Positions 10,813-20,804 are shown, numbered from the stretch's first letter. The stretch: 64,000 nucleotides of DNA from CAVUNY01 sp963843535 (GCA_963843535.1 CAWJKU010000004.1:992001-1056000), one strand, 5' to 3'. Notes: generated by a model from the letters alone, not told the origin. Numbers and translations: made by a program.

Positions 10813-11641
10813 CTATACCCTGTTTGTCCAATCCGGATGGGCATACTTGGAAGAGACCAGTTGGCTGGCCCGTGCCAATTCTAACGGTGATGGCTCCGCG
10901 GATATGAGCTTAAGATCGAGGGCGCTTTCAAATCCGGTGATAAAGGCTTGGGCGGCCTCTTGCCAGGTAACGATCCGTCCCAGGCAGGTTTCTACCGTTA
11001 AAGCACGGTCCAGCAGGCGAGCCGCTGCCGATTGGCGCAGTGGCTTCGCTGTCAAATACCAGCACCTGAACGATTCGAGTCAGGTCGCCGTACAGCGGAA
11101 GTGAGCCGTGCTGTAAGACGCCTTCACGGCGACGGGCCTGGGCGCTGCCGATCAGTTTTTTCCCGGCGACAGTGATTTCATAATTCGATGGCACTTCGAA
11201 GCATACCGGCCCGCTAGGCACATTTTTTTTGCTTCTGGCATGATCCTTATCGGCTTGTGCATCCAGACCAATCACAGCCAGGGCGGACAGCAGCGCCTGT
11301 GCAAGGCGGCGGTAGCTTTCTAAAATACTACCGTAAACGCGCGGTTCGGTTAACGGGGCAATCACCGAATAGGTTAATTCATCGGTATGCAAAATCGCGC
11401 GCCCTCCAGTGGGGCGGCGGACAAGATCCCAGCCGTGATTTTCCAGCTGCTCGCGATCGACATCTGCCACAGACTGGGCGTACCCCAAAGACAGGCAGGG
11501 CGGCTGCCAGGCGAAAAGGCGCAAGGTCGGCGGGACGGTATTTTGTCCAACGGCTTCCAAAATGGCTTCATCCAGGGCCATATTCCACGGGCCTGGCGCC
11601 GCAGGGGTTAGCAGCATGCGCCAAACGGTTTTCTCCATCAT
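10813..11641 (-). CDS. lplA: Lipoate-protein ligase A family protein (one frameshift)
   Basis: Member of the BPL/LplA/LipB family, which attaches lipoate or octanoate to carrier proteins such as GcvH and E2 subunits. The RRPTGGRAILH motif and SYRRLAQAL and KLIGSAQARR segments are diagnostic. The reading frame breaks near 11040 where one extra base fits; the repaired length is 275 residues, normal for the family. The C-terminal part continues as the separate frame ending at 10813. Start ATGATG follows AGAGG. In this window the natural client would be a glycine-cleavage H protein, given the GcvT-containing fusion at 39378-42503, but that link is inference. Confidence 0.85.
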
Positions 11642-11667
11642 TTACCTCTTTTTATCAGATCCAGGTG

Positions 11668-11673
11668 ATTATA
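11668..11673 (-). promoter_or_regulatory. -10 box ahead of the lplA operon
   Basis: TATAAT on the minus strand, 27 bases before the lplA start. The -35 position carries only a weak TTTTCC. It likely drives the four-gene run lplA, phnD-like, sanA-like, HD hydrolase. Confidence 0.4.
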
Positions 11674-11734
11674 ACTGGAAAATAACGCGCGGAAAAATTC
11701 GCAATTTTTAACCCGGGGGTTCCTTGTTAATGTT

Positions 11735-11749
11735 AAACGTTTTGCGTTT
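11735..11749. promoter_or_regulatory. Possible operator upstream of the ROK gene
   Basis: AAACG-N5-CGTTT is a short inverted repeat 23 bases upstream of the ROK gene -35 box. ROK regulators commonly bind such repeats near their own promoter. The arms are short and the assignment is tentative. Confidence 0.25.
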
Positions 11750-11771
11750 GGTTAAAATAATGTAAAAAATA

Positions 11772-11799
11772 TTGACACTAAAATTAATCGAGTTATAAT
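11772..11799 (+). promoter_or_regulatory. Consensus promoter of the ROK gene
   Basis: TTGACA (11772-11777), a 16-bp spacer and TATAAT (11794-11799): both hexamers are perfect consensus. The GTG start is 30 bases downstream. Confidence 0.85.
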
Positions 11800-11829
11800 T
11801 TTTACATCCACTCCCTTTCAGGACCCATT

Positions 11830-13053
11830 GTGAGATCAATCATTTGGACGATCCCGAACCAGAGCGTTAAGAATCTGACCAGGCATGCCATTATTGACCT
11901 GATACGCTTCACGCCGGGGGGAATTTCGCGTGGAGAGCTTTCTCGCCAGTTAGGTCTGACCAGAGCGGCAATTTCAACCATTGTAAATGATATGCTGAAG
12001 GGGGGGATGATCAGCGAACAGGAAAGCCAGACCCCAGGCGGCCGTAAACCTATCACGTTGGAAATATCCCCAAACCAGGGATATGTGATCGGTGTGGACA
12101 TGGGGGCCACCCACGTTACGCTCATCCTGGCCGATTTTGGGGCCAAGGTCATACAGGAAATGCACATGCCCCTGGATATAAATTTGGGCCCCCAGGTCTG
12201 CCTGTGTCAGGTAGACGCCTACTTGCGAGAGATGGTGAATACCTCCGGTCTCCAAATGGCGGATATAAAAGCCGTGGGCACCGGCGTGCCGGGACCGATC
12301 GTCGCCGAGGCAGGAATGGTCAGCGGCCCTCCTATCATGCCTGGCTGGGATGGATTTCCCATTCGGGATACACTGCAGCAGCTTTGGAAGTGCCCGGTCA
12401 CCGTCAACAATGATGCGGAATTAGGCGCACTGGGAGAATGGTCCTTTGGCGCCGGGCGCGGAGAACGCGACCTGGTTTACATCAAAGTTGGCGTTGGGAT
12501 AGGATCGGGATTGCTCCTGGATGGGCAAATTTACCGCGGTTTTACCGGCAGTGCTGGCGAAATTGGGCATATCACGCTTGAAGAAAATGGACCTTTATGC
12601 CAATGCGGTAATAAGGGCTGCCTGGAAGCGTTGGCAGGAGGGCGAGCGATAGCCAATCGCGCGATTGAGGCAGTTCATAAAGGACAGAGGACTATCCTGA
12701 CCGAAAAGACGCCCGTCGAATCGATTTCTCCGCAGGATGTGATCGCCGCGGCCCGGCGGGGGGACCTGGTTTCACAGAAAATCGTGGCTGAAGCGGGAGC
12801 CCACTTGGGAACCGCGATTGCCAGCCTGGTCAATCTGGTGAACCCGGGGATGATTGTCATCGGCGGGGGAGTGGCCCAAATTGGCGACCTGCTGTTAGAA
12901 CCGATCCGACGCAGCGTCCAACAGCGCAGCCTGCGGGTAGCCTCGCGCGCGGTTCGGATCACTTCTGCCCTGTTAGGGCGCCGTTCTTCGGGCGTGGGTG
13001 CGGTGGTCGAAGCATTATCCCTGGTGCTGCACCAGGCCATTGACCAAAATTAA
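11830..13053 (+). CDS. ROK family transcriptional regulator (NagC/XylR type)
   Basis: A 407-residue regulator. Residues 1-75 form a winged helix-turn-helix (GISRGELSRQLGLTRAAISTIVNDML), and the rest is a ROK sugar-kinase fold: ATP-binding start (GVDMGATHVTLIL), the GTGVPGPI segment, VNNDAELGALGEW, and the zinc motif CQCGNKGCLEA. ROK repressors release DNA when they bind a sugar or sugar phosphate. With a sugar-type MFS carrier, a glycosyltransferase and a GH13 glucosidase directly downstream, the likely target is this carbohydrate cluster. The GTG start is chosen because it opens the helix-turn-helix domain at the usual length and follows a consensus promoter. Confidence 0.92.
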   Translation: MRSIIWTIPNQSVKNLTRHAIIDLIRFTPGGISRGELSRQLGLTRAAISTIVNDMLKGGMISEQESQTPGGRKPITLEISPNQGYVIGVDMGATHVTLILADFGAKVIQEMHMPLDINLGPQVCLCQVDAYLREMVNTSGLQMADIKAVGTGVPGPIVAEAGMVSGPPIMPGWDGFPIRDTLQQLWKCPVTVNNDAELGALGEWSFGAGRGERDLVYIKVGVGIGSGLLLDGQIYRGFTGSAGEIGHITLEENGPLCQCGNKGCLEALAGGRAIANRAIEAVHKGQRTILTEKTPVESISPQDVIAAARRGDLVSQKIVAEAGAHLGTAIASLVNLVNPGMIVIGGGVAQIGDLLLEPIRRSVQQRSLRVASRAVRITSALLGRRSSGVGAVVEALSLVLHQAIDQN

Positions 13054-13142
13054 AAAAACAGCAAGCCAGGCAGAAAAAGGCTTGAAGTAATTGTAGAAAA
13101 ACAATTAAAGGGAAACTACCCTACCTTGCGATCCATGAGAAA

Positions 13143-14432
13143 TTGCGACCTTTTTTACGCGGAGATATGATCCAGGCTTTTGCGGAACCAACAGAACGGG
13201 TGAGCCTTGGCTTCCAGATCGTATATGGTCTGGCGAGCGCCAGCGCATACCTGGCGCTGATGCCCGTGCTGACGATACTGGTCCCAGCCCAGGTAGCGCG
13301 GGTTGATGTCGCTCAGACTGCCGCTAACCTGGCTGTGGTACTGCCGGCTGGGGCGGTGGGGGCATTAATCGGCAATCCCCTGGGAGGGGCATTGAGTGAC
13401 CGAACCACCTCCCGCTTTGGCCGCCGGCGGCCCTGGATTTTTTGGGGCGGCCTGGCGACTACGGCGGGATTGGCCTTGTTGGCCAACAGTTATTCGGTGG
13501 TGTGGCTGGCGATTGGGTGGTTCCTGGTTCAATTTTTCGGCAATATTTTGCTTTCGGCCTATTCCGCGATTATTCCCGACCGCGTACCTGCCAACCAACG
13601 TGGGACGACCCAGGCAATATTGGGGTTGGCATCCCCTGTGCTCACGATCATAGCGGCTTATTATCTTGGCCAGGTGCAGGATTTTCGAGCCGGATATTTT
13701 GCGATTATTGTGACGTTGGTCCTGTTATGCGCGGTATTCCTGAGCGTGTACCGCGAACCAGCGTTGCCACGAGGGTCCTTCCCCCACTTTTCTCTTAAAG
13801 ATTTTGCAGCTTCATTCTGGATGAAGCCCAGCACAAAGACGGAATATGGGCTGGCATGGTTGGCCTGGTTGTTTTTCTGGACGGGTTTCGGCCTGGGAAC
13901 GGGTGGTTTTATCTTTCTCTACCTACAAAATGTGGTCGGTTATGAAGCGCTGTTTCCGGGGCACGCAGTAAAAGAGGGCGTTTCGTATATCCAAATCCTG
14001 TCGACGGCCTGCGGTGTGCCATTAATGATGATGGCCGCGATCCTTTCGGACCGGCTGCAGCGGCGGAAGATTTTTATCGCAGCTGGTTCCACCCTGGTGA
14101 TGGGTGGGTTGGCCATCTTATTCACTTCATCAGACTGGGTGATGGTCGCCATCGCCGGAACAATCATCGGCGTCGGGTTCACGATATTTTACAGCCTTGG
14201 ATTAACGATGATATCGCAAATCCTGCCTTCATCTGCCAGCCGTGGAAAGGACCTGGGCGTGATCAATATTGCCTCGACACTGCCGCAAATTATCCTCCCG
14301 GGTGCAGGTGCGGTTGTTTTAGGTTTCTTCGACGCTGCATCGCCGGCCGGTTTTCAGATTCTATTTGGCGCTGGCCTCGTGTTCCTGCTGTGCGGAATAT
14401 GGTTATTAATGAAAATTCGGAGTGTCCGTTGA
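13143..14432 (+). CDS. MFS transporter, sugar:cation-like
   Basis: About 12 membrane segments over 429 residues. The loop RFGRRRPWIFWGG after helix 3 and the SDRTTSRFG motif resemble GPH/SLC45-type sugar transporters; a second SDRLQRRK loop marks the start of the C-terminal half. Substrate is unknown, but placement between a ROK regulator and a GH13 enzyme suggests a di- or oligosaccharide. Start choice is uncertain: TTG at 13143 has no clear ribosome site, and ATG at 13167 has GGAG only 2 bases upstream. The stop overlaps the next gene's likely TTG start. Confidence 0.85.
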   Translation: MRPFLRGDMIQAFAEPTERVSLGFQIVYGLASASAYLALMPVLTILVPAQVARVDVAQTAANLAVVLPAGAVGALIGNPLGGALSDRTTSRFGRRRPWIFWGGLATTAGLALLANSYSVVWLAIGWFLVQFFGNILLSAYSAIIPDRVPANQRGTTQAILGLASPVLTIIAAYYLGQVQDFRAGYFAIIVTLVLLCAVFLSVYREPALPRGSFPHFSLKDFAASFWMKPSTKTEYGLAWLAWLFFWTGFGLGTGGFIFLYLQNVVGYEALFPGHAVKEGVSYIQILSTACGVPLMMMAAILSDRLQRRKIFIAAGSTLVMGGLAILFTSSDWVMVAIAGTIIGVGFTIFYSLGLTMISQILPSSASRGKDLGVINIASTLPQIILPGAGAVVLGFFDAASPAGFQILFGAGLVFLLCGIWLLMKIRSVR

Positions 14433-16378
14433 AGAGAACTGCTGCGATTATTTATTGGGTTGTGCTTGGGTTAGCCCTGATCGGACTGGCAACGCAACTC
14501 TACCCTGCTCTGTCAGACTACTATCAGAACGGGAATATTGCTCTATCTTATCCGTATTCGCTTGATTATGGAGAAGGGCCGCTGTTAGACCAGACCCTGC
14601 GCATGGCGAGGTTCGAAAGCATATATCACAGTTCGTTTGACGTTCCGCCTTATACCATTTCCAATTATCCGCCGTTGTTTCCGCTGGTGCAGGTACCTTT
14701 TGTATGGATTTTTGGCCCGGCATTCTGGTACGGGCGCATGATATCGATCTTCTGCGCATTCCTGACGGCAGTGTTTATCTACCTGACGCTTTATTCGATT
14801 TCCCATAGTTGGGCCGGGGCAGGAGTGGGGGGGCTGTTATTGCTTGCCTTTCCTTACCTGCAGCACTGGTCGATGTTCAACCGGATCGATGAATTAGCAT
14901 TATGTTTATCCTGGGCCGGGTTGTATGTGATCGTGCACAATTTTGGGCAGGTAAGAACTACTGTAAATCCTGCCGGGTCCGACGCGCAGGAAGAACCAGA
15001 AACGCCCACTGTGCATAAGCTGGCCGCGCTGACGCGGGCCACGCAAAATGATGAACCCGTCATTGCGAGCGAAGCGAAGCAATCTATGATTACGAGCAGA
15101 TTGCTTCGGCCCAAAAAAACGGGCCTCGCAATGACCGATTCATCAAAAAAGCCGGTCGCGCTGTCGCGGACCACGCAAAATGAGAAACCGTCATTGCGAG
15201 CGCAGCGAAGCAATCTCGTGACAAAAAAGATTGCTTCGGCCCAAATAACGGGCCTCGCAATGACCGATTCATCATATAAGGAAACCCTGGCGAATCTGGC
15301 CAGAGAAATCCTGGCTTTCCGGCCTTTCTGGATCGCAGCTGTTTTATTTATCTTATCGATTTACACCCGGCAGACATACGCCCTGGCAGCCCCGGTTTCG
15401 GCTTTTTTCTGGCTGATCTTCGGCGCGCAAGGCAGCTGGAAAAAGCGCTTCGTGCAGGCAGTGGGGTTGGGTATCGTCGTTGCCGGCATTACGCTCGCCC
15501 TTTTTCTGGTGATAAACGTGGCAACTGCCGGTGGGTTCTATCTCAATATCGTGGTTTCAAACGTAAATAAATTCATATGGGATACCGTCTGGCATTACGG
15601 CCGCGAGATTTTGGATAAAATGTGGCCGTTGATCACTCTGGCGGTAGTATTCTTGCTTTCAGAAGGGATCATCGCTGTCATCTGTTGGGCCGTACGGTGG
15701 TATCGCCGGCGCAAGGCAGCCTCCGGGCAGGTCGCCGAACGAAAGCCGGCATCCTGGAAAGCAACAAGCTGGGCGCTTGTTCTGCCCTATATTATTACCG
15801 CCACGGTGGGGTCTGTCACCATTGGAAAAGATGGCTCCAATGTGAATTATCTGCTTGAATTTTCCGCGGCATTGAGCCTGGCGGGCGGCGCAGCCCTGGC
15901 CGCTACTTTTCAATGGAAACGCTGGTATGTTCGCCTGCCTCTGCACCTGGTGGTGATCGGAGTGCTGGCGTATCAATGCAGCCTGCTGGTTGATTTAACC
16001 CGGAAAAATTACGATAATCATTTGAAAGACCGCGTCACCCATCTGGCCGACGTAGCCAGGGTTGCTCAAATTGTTAAAGATGCACCGGGAATTGTACTGG
16101 CGGATGAATACATGGGGCTGCTGCCCCTGGCAGGCAAGCAGCTCTATTTCCAACCATTTGAGTTCAAACAGATGGCAGATGGCAAAATATGGGATGAAAT
16201 GCCATTTTTAGAGGAGATCGGAAAACATAAATTCGATGTCATATTGTGGTACGAGCCTGCGTCGTGGAAAGATGCCATTAAAGCGCGCTGGACAGGATCA
16301 CAGGCGGCGGTTGTGGTGCTTTCATACGATCTGGTGCAGAAGATTGGCGACGTAAACGTTTATCGACCTAAAAAATAA
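14429..16378 (+). CDS. GT-C type membrane glycosyltransferase with inserted palindromic repeats
   Basis: A polytopic membrane protein (about 649 residues) resembling family 39/ArnT-like glycosyltransferases: a first luminal loop with DYGEGPLLDQTLRM, then NYPPLFPLVQVP, repeated helices, and IYTRQTYALAAP after the central loop. Such enzymes move sugars from polyprenyl-phosphate carriers. The TTG start overlaps the MFS stop (TTGA) with GGAG 6 bases upstream; an earlier GTG at 14390 is possible. The loop after the sixth or so helix is expanded by roughly 100 residues made of two palindromic DNA repeats translated in frame (15033-15274), giving peptides such as IASEAKQS that are not expected in this family. 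No hydrophobic segment is disrupted, so the protein may still fold. Confidence 0.85.
   Translation: MKRTAAIIYWVVLGLALIGLATQLYPALSDYYQNGNIALSYPYSLDYGEGPLLDQTLRMARFESIYHSSFDVPPYTISNYPPLFPLVQVPFVWIFGPAFWYGRMISIFCAFLTAVFIYLTLYSISHSWAGAGVGGLLLLAFPYLQHWSMFNRIDELALCLSWAGLYVIVHNFGQVRTTVNPAGSDAQEEPETPTVHKLAALTRATQNDEPVIASEAKQSMITSRLLRPKKTGLAMTDSSKKPVALSRTTQNEKPSLRAQRSNLVTKKIASAQITGLAMTDSSYKETLANLAREILAFRPFWIAAVLFILSIYTRQTYALAAPVSAFFWLIFGAQGSWKKRFVQAVGLGIVVAGITLALFLVINVATAGGFYLNIVVSNVNKFIWDTVWHYGREILDKMWPLITLAVVFLLSEGIIAVICWAVRWYRRRKAASGQVAERKPASWKATSWALVLPYIITATVGSVTIGKDGSNVNYLLEFSAALSLAGGAALAATFQWKRWYVRLPLHLVVIGVLAYQCSLLVDLTRKNYDNHLKDRVTHLADVARVAQIVKDAPGIVLADEYMGLLPLAGKQLYFQPFEFKQMADGKIWDEMPFLEEIGKHKFDVILWYEPASWKDAIKARWTGSQAAVVVLSYDLVQKIGDVNVYRPKK
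15033..15145 (+). repeat. Palindromic repeat element, copy 1 (inside glycosyltransferase gene)
   Basis: The core 15059-15135 has perfect 11-bp terminal inverted repeats, GTCATTGCGAG and CTCGCAATGAC, plus inner complementary arms (GCGAAGCAATCT/AGATTGCTTCG) and a GGCCC/GGGCC pair. It is followed by CGATTCATCA and preceded by CCACGCAAAATGA, both shared with copy 2. It resembles the widespread 'CATTGCGAG...' palindromic repeats of environmental bacterial genomes. Here it is read through as protein (VIASEAKQS... GLAMTDSS). Confidence 0.85.
15165..15274 (+). repeat. Palindromic repeat element, copy 2 (inside glycosyltransferase gene)
   Basis: Same architecture as copy 1, core 15190-15264 with identical 11-bp terminal inverted repeats. 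It is 3 bases shorter overall, so the host frame is kept. The left half is read in a different frame from copy 1 (SLRAQRSNL instead of VIASEAKQS) and the two return to the same frame in the right half (TGLAMTDSS). Selection has therefore kept the frame open rather than any particular peptide. Confidence 0.85.
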
Positions 16379-16453
16379 CAGCAGTCCAAATGCTTTTATG
16401 GATCAGCAACCAGGGATTAGATCAGAAATGGTTTTCTGTCAGGGAGTAAGGCG

Positions 16454-18155
16454 ATGAAAAAAGCATGGTGGAAAGAAAGTGTTGTTTACCAAATCTATCC
16501 CCGCAGTTTTTGCGACAGCAACGGCGATGGGATCGGCGATCTGCGCGGCATCATTCAGAAGCTGGATTATCTCCAGCAGTTAGGAATTAACGTTGTCTGG
16601 CTGAGCCCGGTGTATAAGACCCCCAATGACGATGGCGGGTATGACATCAGCAATTACCAGGATATCCAGGCTGAATTTGGCACGCTGGCAGATTGGGATG
16701 AATTAATTGCCGGGATGCACCAGCGCGGGATCCGGCTGTTAATGGACCTGGTGGTGAACCATACCTCAGATGAGCACCCCTGGTTTGTGGAGGCGCGCAA
16801 ATCGAAAGATAACCCGTACCGCGATTACTACATCTGGAAGCCTGCCAGGCAAGGTCAAATCGCTGCTCCCGAGCCAAATAACTGGTTATCCTTCTTTGGA
16901 GGTTCTGCCTGGCAGTATGACGAAGCCAGCGGCGAGTATTACCTGCACCTCTTCAGCCGCAAGCAGCCCGATCTCAACTGGGAAAACCCGAAGGTGCGGT
17001 CTGAAGTTTACAGAATGATGGATTGGTGGCTGCAGAAGGGGGTGGACGGGTTCCGGATGGATGTCATCAATTTGATTTCGAAGGTGCCGGGGCTGCCGGA
17101 TGCTCCCATTACCAATCCCAACAGCCGGTATCAATGGGGTGGAGCGTATTTTGCGAACGGCCCGCGCTTGTATGAATTCCTGCATGAGATGAAGGAAACC
17201 GTGCTTTCAAAATATGACATCTTTACCGTGGGTGAAACGCCTATGGTCGACCCACGGATTGCGGCTGAAATAACCAACGAGCAGACCGGGTCGCTGAATA
17301 TGGTGTTCCAATTCGAGCATATGGGGCTCGATACAGCTCCAGGCGCAATGAAATGGGAGTATGTCCCCTGGAAACTGCTGGACCTGAAAAAGGTGATGAC
17401 GCGCTGGCAGAAGGGGTTGGAAAACCAGGGCTGGAACAGCCTGTATCTTATCGAATCATGACCAGCCTCGCACCGTTTCCCGTTTTGGCAATGACGGACC
17501 TTACCGGGTCGAATCGGCAAAAATGCTGGCGACTTTTTTGCATATGCTGCAGGGTACCCCGTATATCTACCAGGGTGAAGAGATTGGCATGACCAATGTT
17601 CGCTTCGATACGATTGATGAATATCGAGACGTCGAAATCCTCAACTTTTATCGAGAACAGGTTCTTGAAAAAAAGGTCGATCCGGCAGTCGTGCTGGCAA
17701 AAATAGCATGGAAATGCCGGGATAATGCCCGGACTCCCATGCAGTGGGATGCCGGCCCGCAGGCAGGTTTCTCCAGCCATACGCCCTGGATTAAAATTAG
17801 CCCCAATTACACCCAGATCAATGTTCAGCAAGCGCAAAAGCAGGAAGATTCCATCCTGCACTATTACCAAAAATTAATCCGGCTGCGCAAGGAGAATCCG
17901 GTGATGGTTTACGGATCCTATGATTTAATCCTGGCTGAACACGAACAAATCTATTCCTTCACCCGCACATTGGAGGAAGAACGCCTGCTGGTGATGCTTA
18001 ACTTCAGCCAGGAAACCCCATTATTTGCACTGCCTGAGGAGATCCACTTCACAAAGAGCCAGTTAATGATCGGTAATTATCCAGTCGATCCGCTGGAGAA
18101 TATCCACCAACTGCGCTTAAGACCGTATGAAGCCCGGGTTTATCAATTGGGATAA
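16454..18155 (+). CDS. GH13 oligo-1,6-glucosidase/alpha-glucosidase (one frameshift)
   Basis: Glycoside hydrolase family 13 enzyme cleaving short alpha-glucosides. The conserved regions are present in order: DLVVNHTSDEHPWF, QPDLNWENP (the region-V signature of the oligo-1,6-glucosidase subfamily), the nucleophile Asp in GVDGFRMDVIN, the acid/base Glu in FTVGETP, and NHDQPR with the transition-state Asp. No signal peptide is seen, so it is cytoplasmic. An extra A at 17450 shifts the frame just before NHDQPR and creates a false stop; repaired length is 566 residues, typical of the family. It lies downstream of the ROK/MFS/glycosyltransferase genes and would hydrolyse imported oligosaccharides. 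Confidence 0.93.
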
Positions 18156-18262
18156 AGAAATAATCATCTGGCGATTTATTTAATTTTTGATATAAGATTA
18201 TGAATCTGAACGAAAAATTTTTATATGGTAAAAAAATTTATACACCTGCCGTTCCGCTTGTA

Positions 18263-18291
18263 TTGTAGCTAAGATAATTGTGGTATATAAT
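18263..18291 (+). promoter_or_regulatory. Promoter of the family-5 ABC transporter operon
   Basis: TTGTAG (18263-18268), a 17-bp spacer and TATAAT (18286-18291). The first gene starts at 18614, so the transcript would carry an unusually long leader of about 315 nt. Confidence 0.55.
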
Positions 18292-18297
18292 GAATAA

Positions 18298-18613
18298 CAA
18301 CATATGTCAAAAATGCCGTTCAGATAAATCAAACGCCGTAAGAATAAAAAATGGGGGATTGACAATTTATAACTTAAGGGAACATCCAGTCGGCGGTAGC
18401 ATAGCGGTGAGTTGTCACCCTGATGAGCGCTACTTAACACCGGTAACCAAAATGGTCGTTGCAAAGAACCGATCTAAAAGAGTTTTGTAATCGCAACCTT
18501 TTAGACGTTTTTTGGAAAGACTTTAGCAATCAGGAGGTGAACGGGAAGAATAAGCTCAAGAATTCGGATTAACCACATCTTTTTCTCAACCATATTCAAA
18601 TTGGAGGATCGTA
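18298..18613 (+). promoter_or_regulatory. Structured leader with possible attenuator
   Basis: This stretch holds no convincing gene. It contains a nested hairpin (GTAGC 18396-18400 with GCTAC 18429-18433; inside it GGTGA-GTTG-TCACC at 18406-18419), then a terminator-like element: CTAAAAG (18474-18480) pairing with CTTTTAG (18498-18504), then six T after ACG. GTTGC at 18458-18462 could instead pair with GCAAC at 18493-18497, which interlocks with and could exclude the terminator stem. A perfect Shine-Dalgarno AGGAGGTGA at 18532-18540 has no start codon at the right distance. The real ribosome site (GGAGG) is just before 18614. No known riboswitch class was recognised. Confidence 0.35.
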
Positions 18614-20745
18614 ATGTCTGTTAAGAAACTTACACGCCGAGAGTTTTTGCTCATGTCTGCGACCGGCATCGCTGGATTAGGACTTGCCGCTTGCGCACCT
18701 GCTGCGACTCAAACTGCGGCCCCTGCTACTTCTGCTCCTGTTGCAACTAAAGCCCCAGTCGCGGGCGCAACCAACACCCCCATTCCTGAACAGAAAGCCA
18801 CAGCGACAACAGTCCCGACTGCAGCAGCCGTTTCCAAAGAACCGCCCGCGTTGGAACAGCTGGTGAAAGACGGAAAATTGCCCCCCCTGAAAGACCGCCT
18901 GCCGAAAGTCCCCTTGACCCTGGCAGTGCTGGGTGGTGTGGGCAAGTACGGCGGCCGCCTGCGCGAGTTCTGGCCGGGCACCGGCTGGAGTGGACATTTC
19001 CAGGAAAGCCAGTACGGTCATTCAGCCCTGCGCTGGATCGATGACGGTCTGGGCATCGCCCCTGGAATGTGCGATACCTGGTCGGCCAATGCCGATAATA
19101 CTGTCTGGACGCTGCATGTCCGCGAAGGCCTCAAGTGGTCCGACGGAAAACCCTGCACGGTGGATGATATCCTGTTCTGGTGGGAAGACCTCAACCAGCA
19201 GTCCGATCCATCCCATCCGGACGGCGTGCCCGACTTCGGGCAGGACGCCAACGGTGTGCTGGCCAAGTTTGAAAAGAAGGACGCCACCACTCTCACCATC
19301 ACCTACGGCACCCCGTCTCCTTTGACGGCCAAACGCCTGGCGATGTGGGTGAACGGCCCCATCGGCCCGCGCTGGATCGCCCCCAAGCACTACCTTTCTC
19401 AGTTCCACCCCAAGTACACCCCGTCCAATCCAGATTACAAGATCTTAAATGAAAAGATCGTCACATTCAACAACCCCGATTTGCCCGTGTTGAACGCCTG
19501 GATGCTGACCAAGTACGAAGCCGGCAAGAGCATGACCGCCGAGCGCAACCCGTACTACTACGCTGTGGACACCGCAGGCAACCAGCTGCCCTACATCGAT
19601 GGTCAGGACTGGGTAGCCACCGCTGACCGCCAGGTTCAGCTGCTGCTGGCCCGCCAGGGCTCCGTGGATCACAACCACTTCAACGACTTCACCATCGCCG
19701 ATATTGCGACCTTGAAAGATGCCCAGGACGCCGGCGGCTATGATGTGATCCTGTGGGATTCCGGTTCCGGTACAGGCCGGATGTTCTTCTGGAACTATGA
19801 CGTGGCTGATGCCAAGATGCGCGCGCTTTACCGCACACCCAAGTTCAAGCAGGCCATTTCGTTCGCGATGGATCGCGCAACCATCCAGAAGACGGTCTAC
19901 TACAACACCGGCCAGCTGACCACCGGCACAATGAGCCCCAAGGCCTTTGAATTCAACTTCAATGCCGATGCCCAGGCCTTTGGCAAGAAAGCCTTCGATA
20001 TCTACGCCAAGTACGATCCGGAGAAAGCCAAGGCCCTGCTGGATGAAATCGGCTGCAAGGTCGGCGCGGACGGCAAGCGCACCTACCCAGACGGCTCGAA
20101 GTTTGAGTTCCGGGTTGACCTGCAGGCGGATGCTATCAAGGAAACCACCGACGTGCTCGAGATTTGCCAGAAGAACTGGGAAGCGGTTGGCCTGAACGTG
20201 ATCGTCAACCAGGTCACTCCCACCGCCTTCGGCGATGACTGGGAAGCCGGCAAGCTGGGCTTCCGCACCAACTGGGAAGTAGGCGACGGCCCCGATCACC
20301 TGCTCTATCCGAGCTGGGTGGTCCCGAATGAGCGCGAGCGCTGGGCGCCGATGTGCGGCAACCTGCTGCGCTTCTCCGGCACCCCGACCGAGAAGATCGA
20401 CGTCGACAAGAGCCCGTGGGAACGCAAACCCGCACGCTTCATCAAGACCGACAAAGACTACGTCGGCACCCCGATCGAGAAGATCCACCAGATTTACGCC
20501 AAGGCGATCATCGAGACCGACGAGGTCAAGCGCGCCAGCCTGGTGTGGGACATGTGGACAGATTCATGAGAACGATGGTCCGTTCTTCCTCGGCACAGTA
20601 GCCAACTACCCCCAAACCGAAGATCTTCAGCCGCAAGCTGACCGGTTGGCCGAAGAAGGAAGATCTCAAACTGGGTGGGTTCGATAATCCGTGGATTATC
20701 CCGTATCCCGCCGTGGTCAATCCTGAGACCTGGTCCTTCAAATAA
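18614..20745 (+). CDS. Family 5 ABC transporter substrate-binding lipoprotein (two frameshifts)
   Basis: Extracellular solute-binding protein of the oligopeptide/oligosaccharide type. The N-terminus has a twin-arginine motif (TRREFLL) and a lipobox (LGLAAC), so it is probably exported folded by Tat and lipid-anchored, followed by an Ala/Thr/Pro linker. The SBP_bac_5 signature WTLHVREGLKWSDGKP and WWEDL are clear. Two extra G bases (about 20561 and 20622) split the C-terminus over three frames; repaired length is 709 residues, ending ...ETWSFK. The protein is larger than DppA/OppA. In Thermotogae and related bacteria such proteins often bind oligosaccharides, which fits the alpha-mannosidase nearby. 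First gene of a five-component transporter operon. Confidence 0.9.
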
Positions 20746-20770
20746 ACTGAGTATGTAGATCTTGAACGCT

Positions 20771-20804
20771 GGGGAGGAGGAGCCGCAAAAACCTCCTCCT
20801 CCCC
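20771..20804 (+). terminator. Intra-operon hairpin after the binding-protein gene
   Basis: A perfect 12-bp stem, GGGGAGGAGGAG with CTCCTCCTCCCC, and a 10-nt loop, 26 bases after the binding-protein stop and before the first permease. There is only a weak TTATT behind it. Such hairpins often stabilise the upstream mRNA and reduce read-through, giving excess binding protein over permease. Confidence 0.6.

Noticed and set aside
17460..17500. Sequence resembling the CATTGCGAG palindrome (CCTCGCAC...GGCAATGACG)
   Set aside because: It encodes the conserved NHDQPRTVSRFGNDG block of the GH13 enzyme and lacks the 11-bp inverted ends.
18278..18490. 70-codon open frame in the transporter leader
   Set aside because: No ribosome site, odd composition, and it overlaps the structured leader elements.
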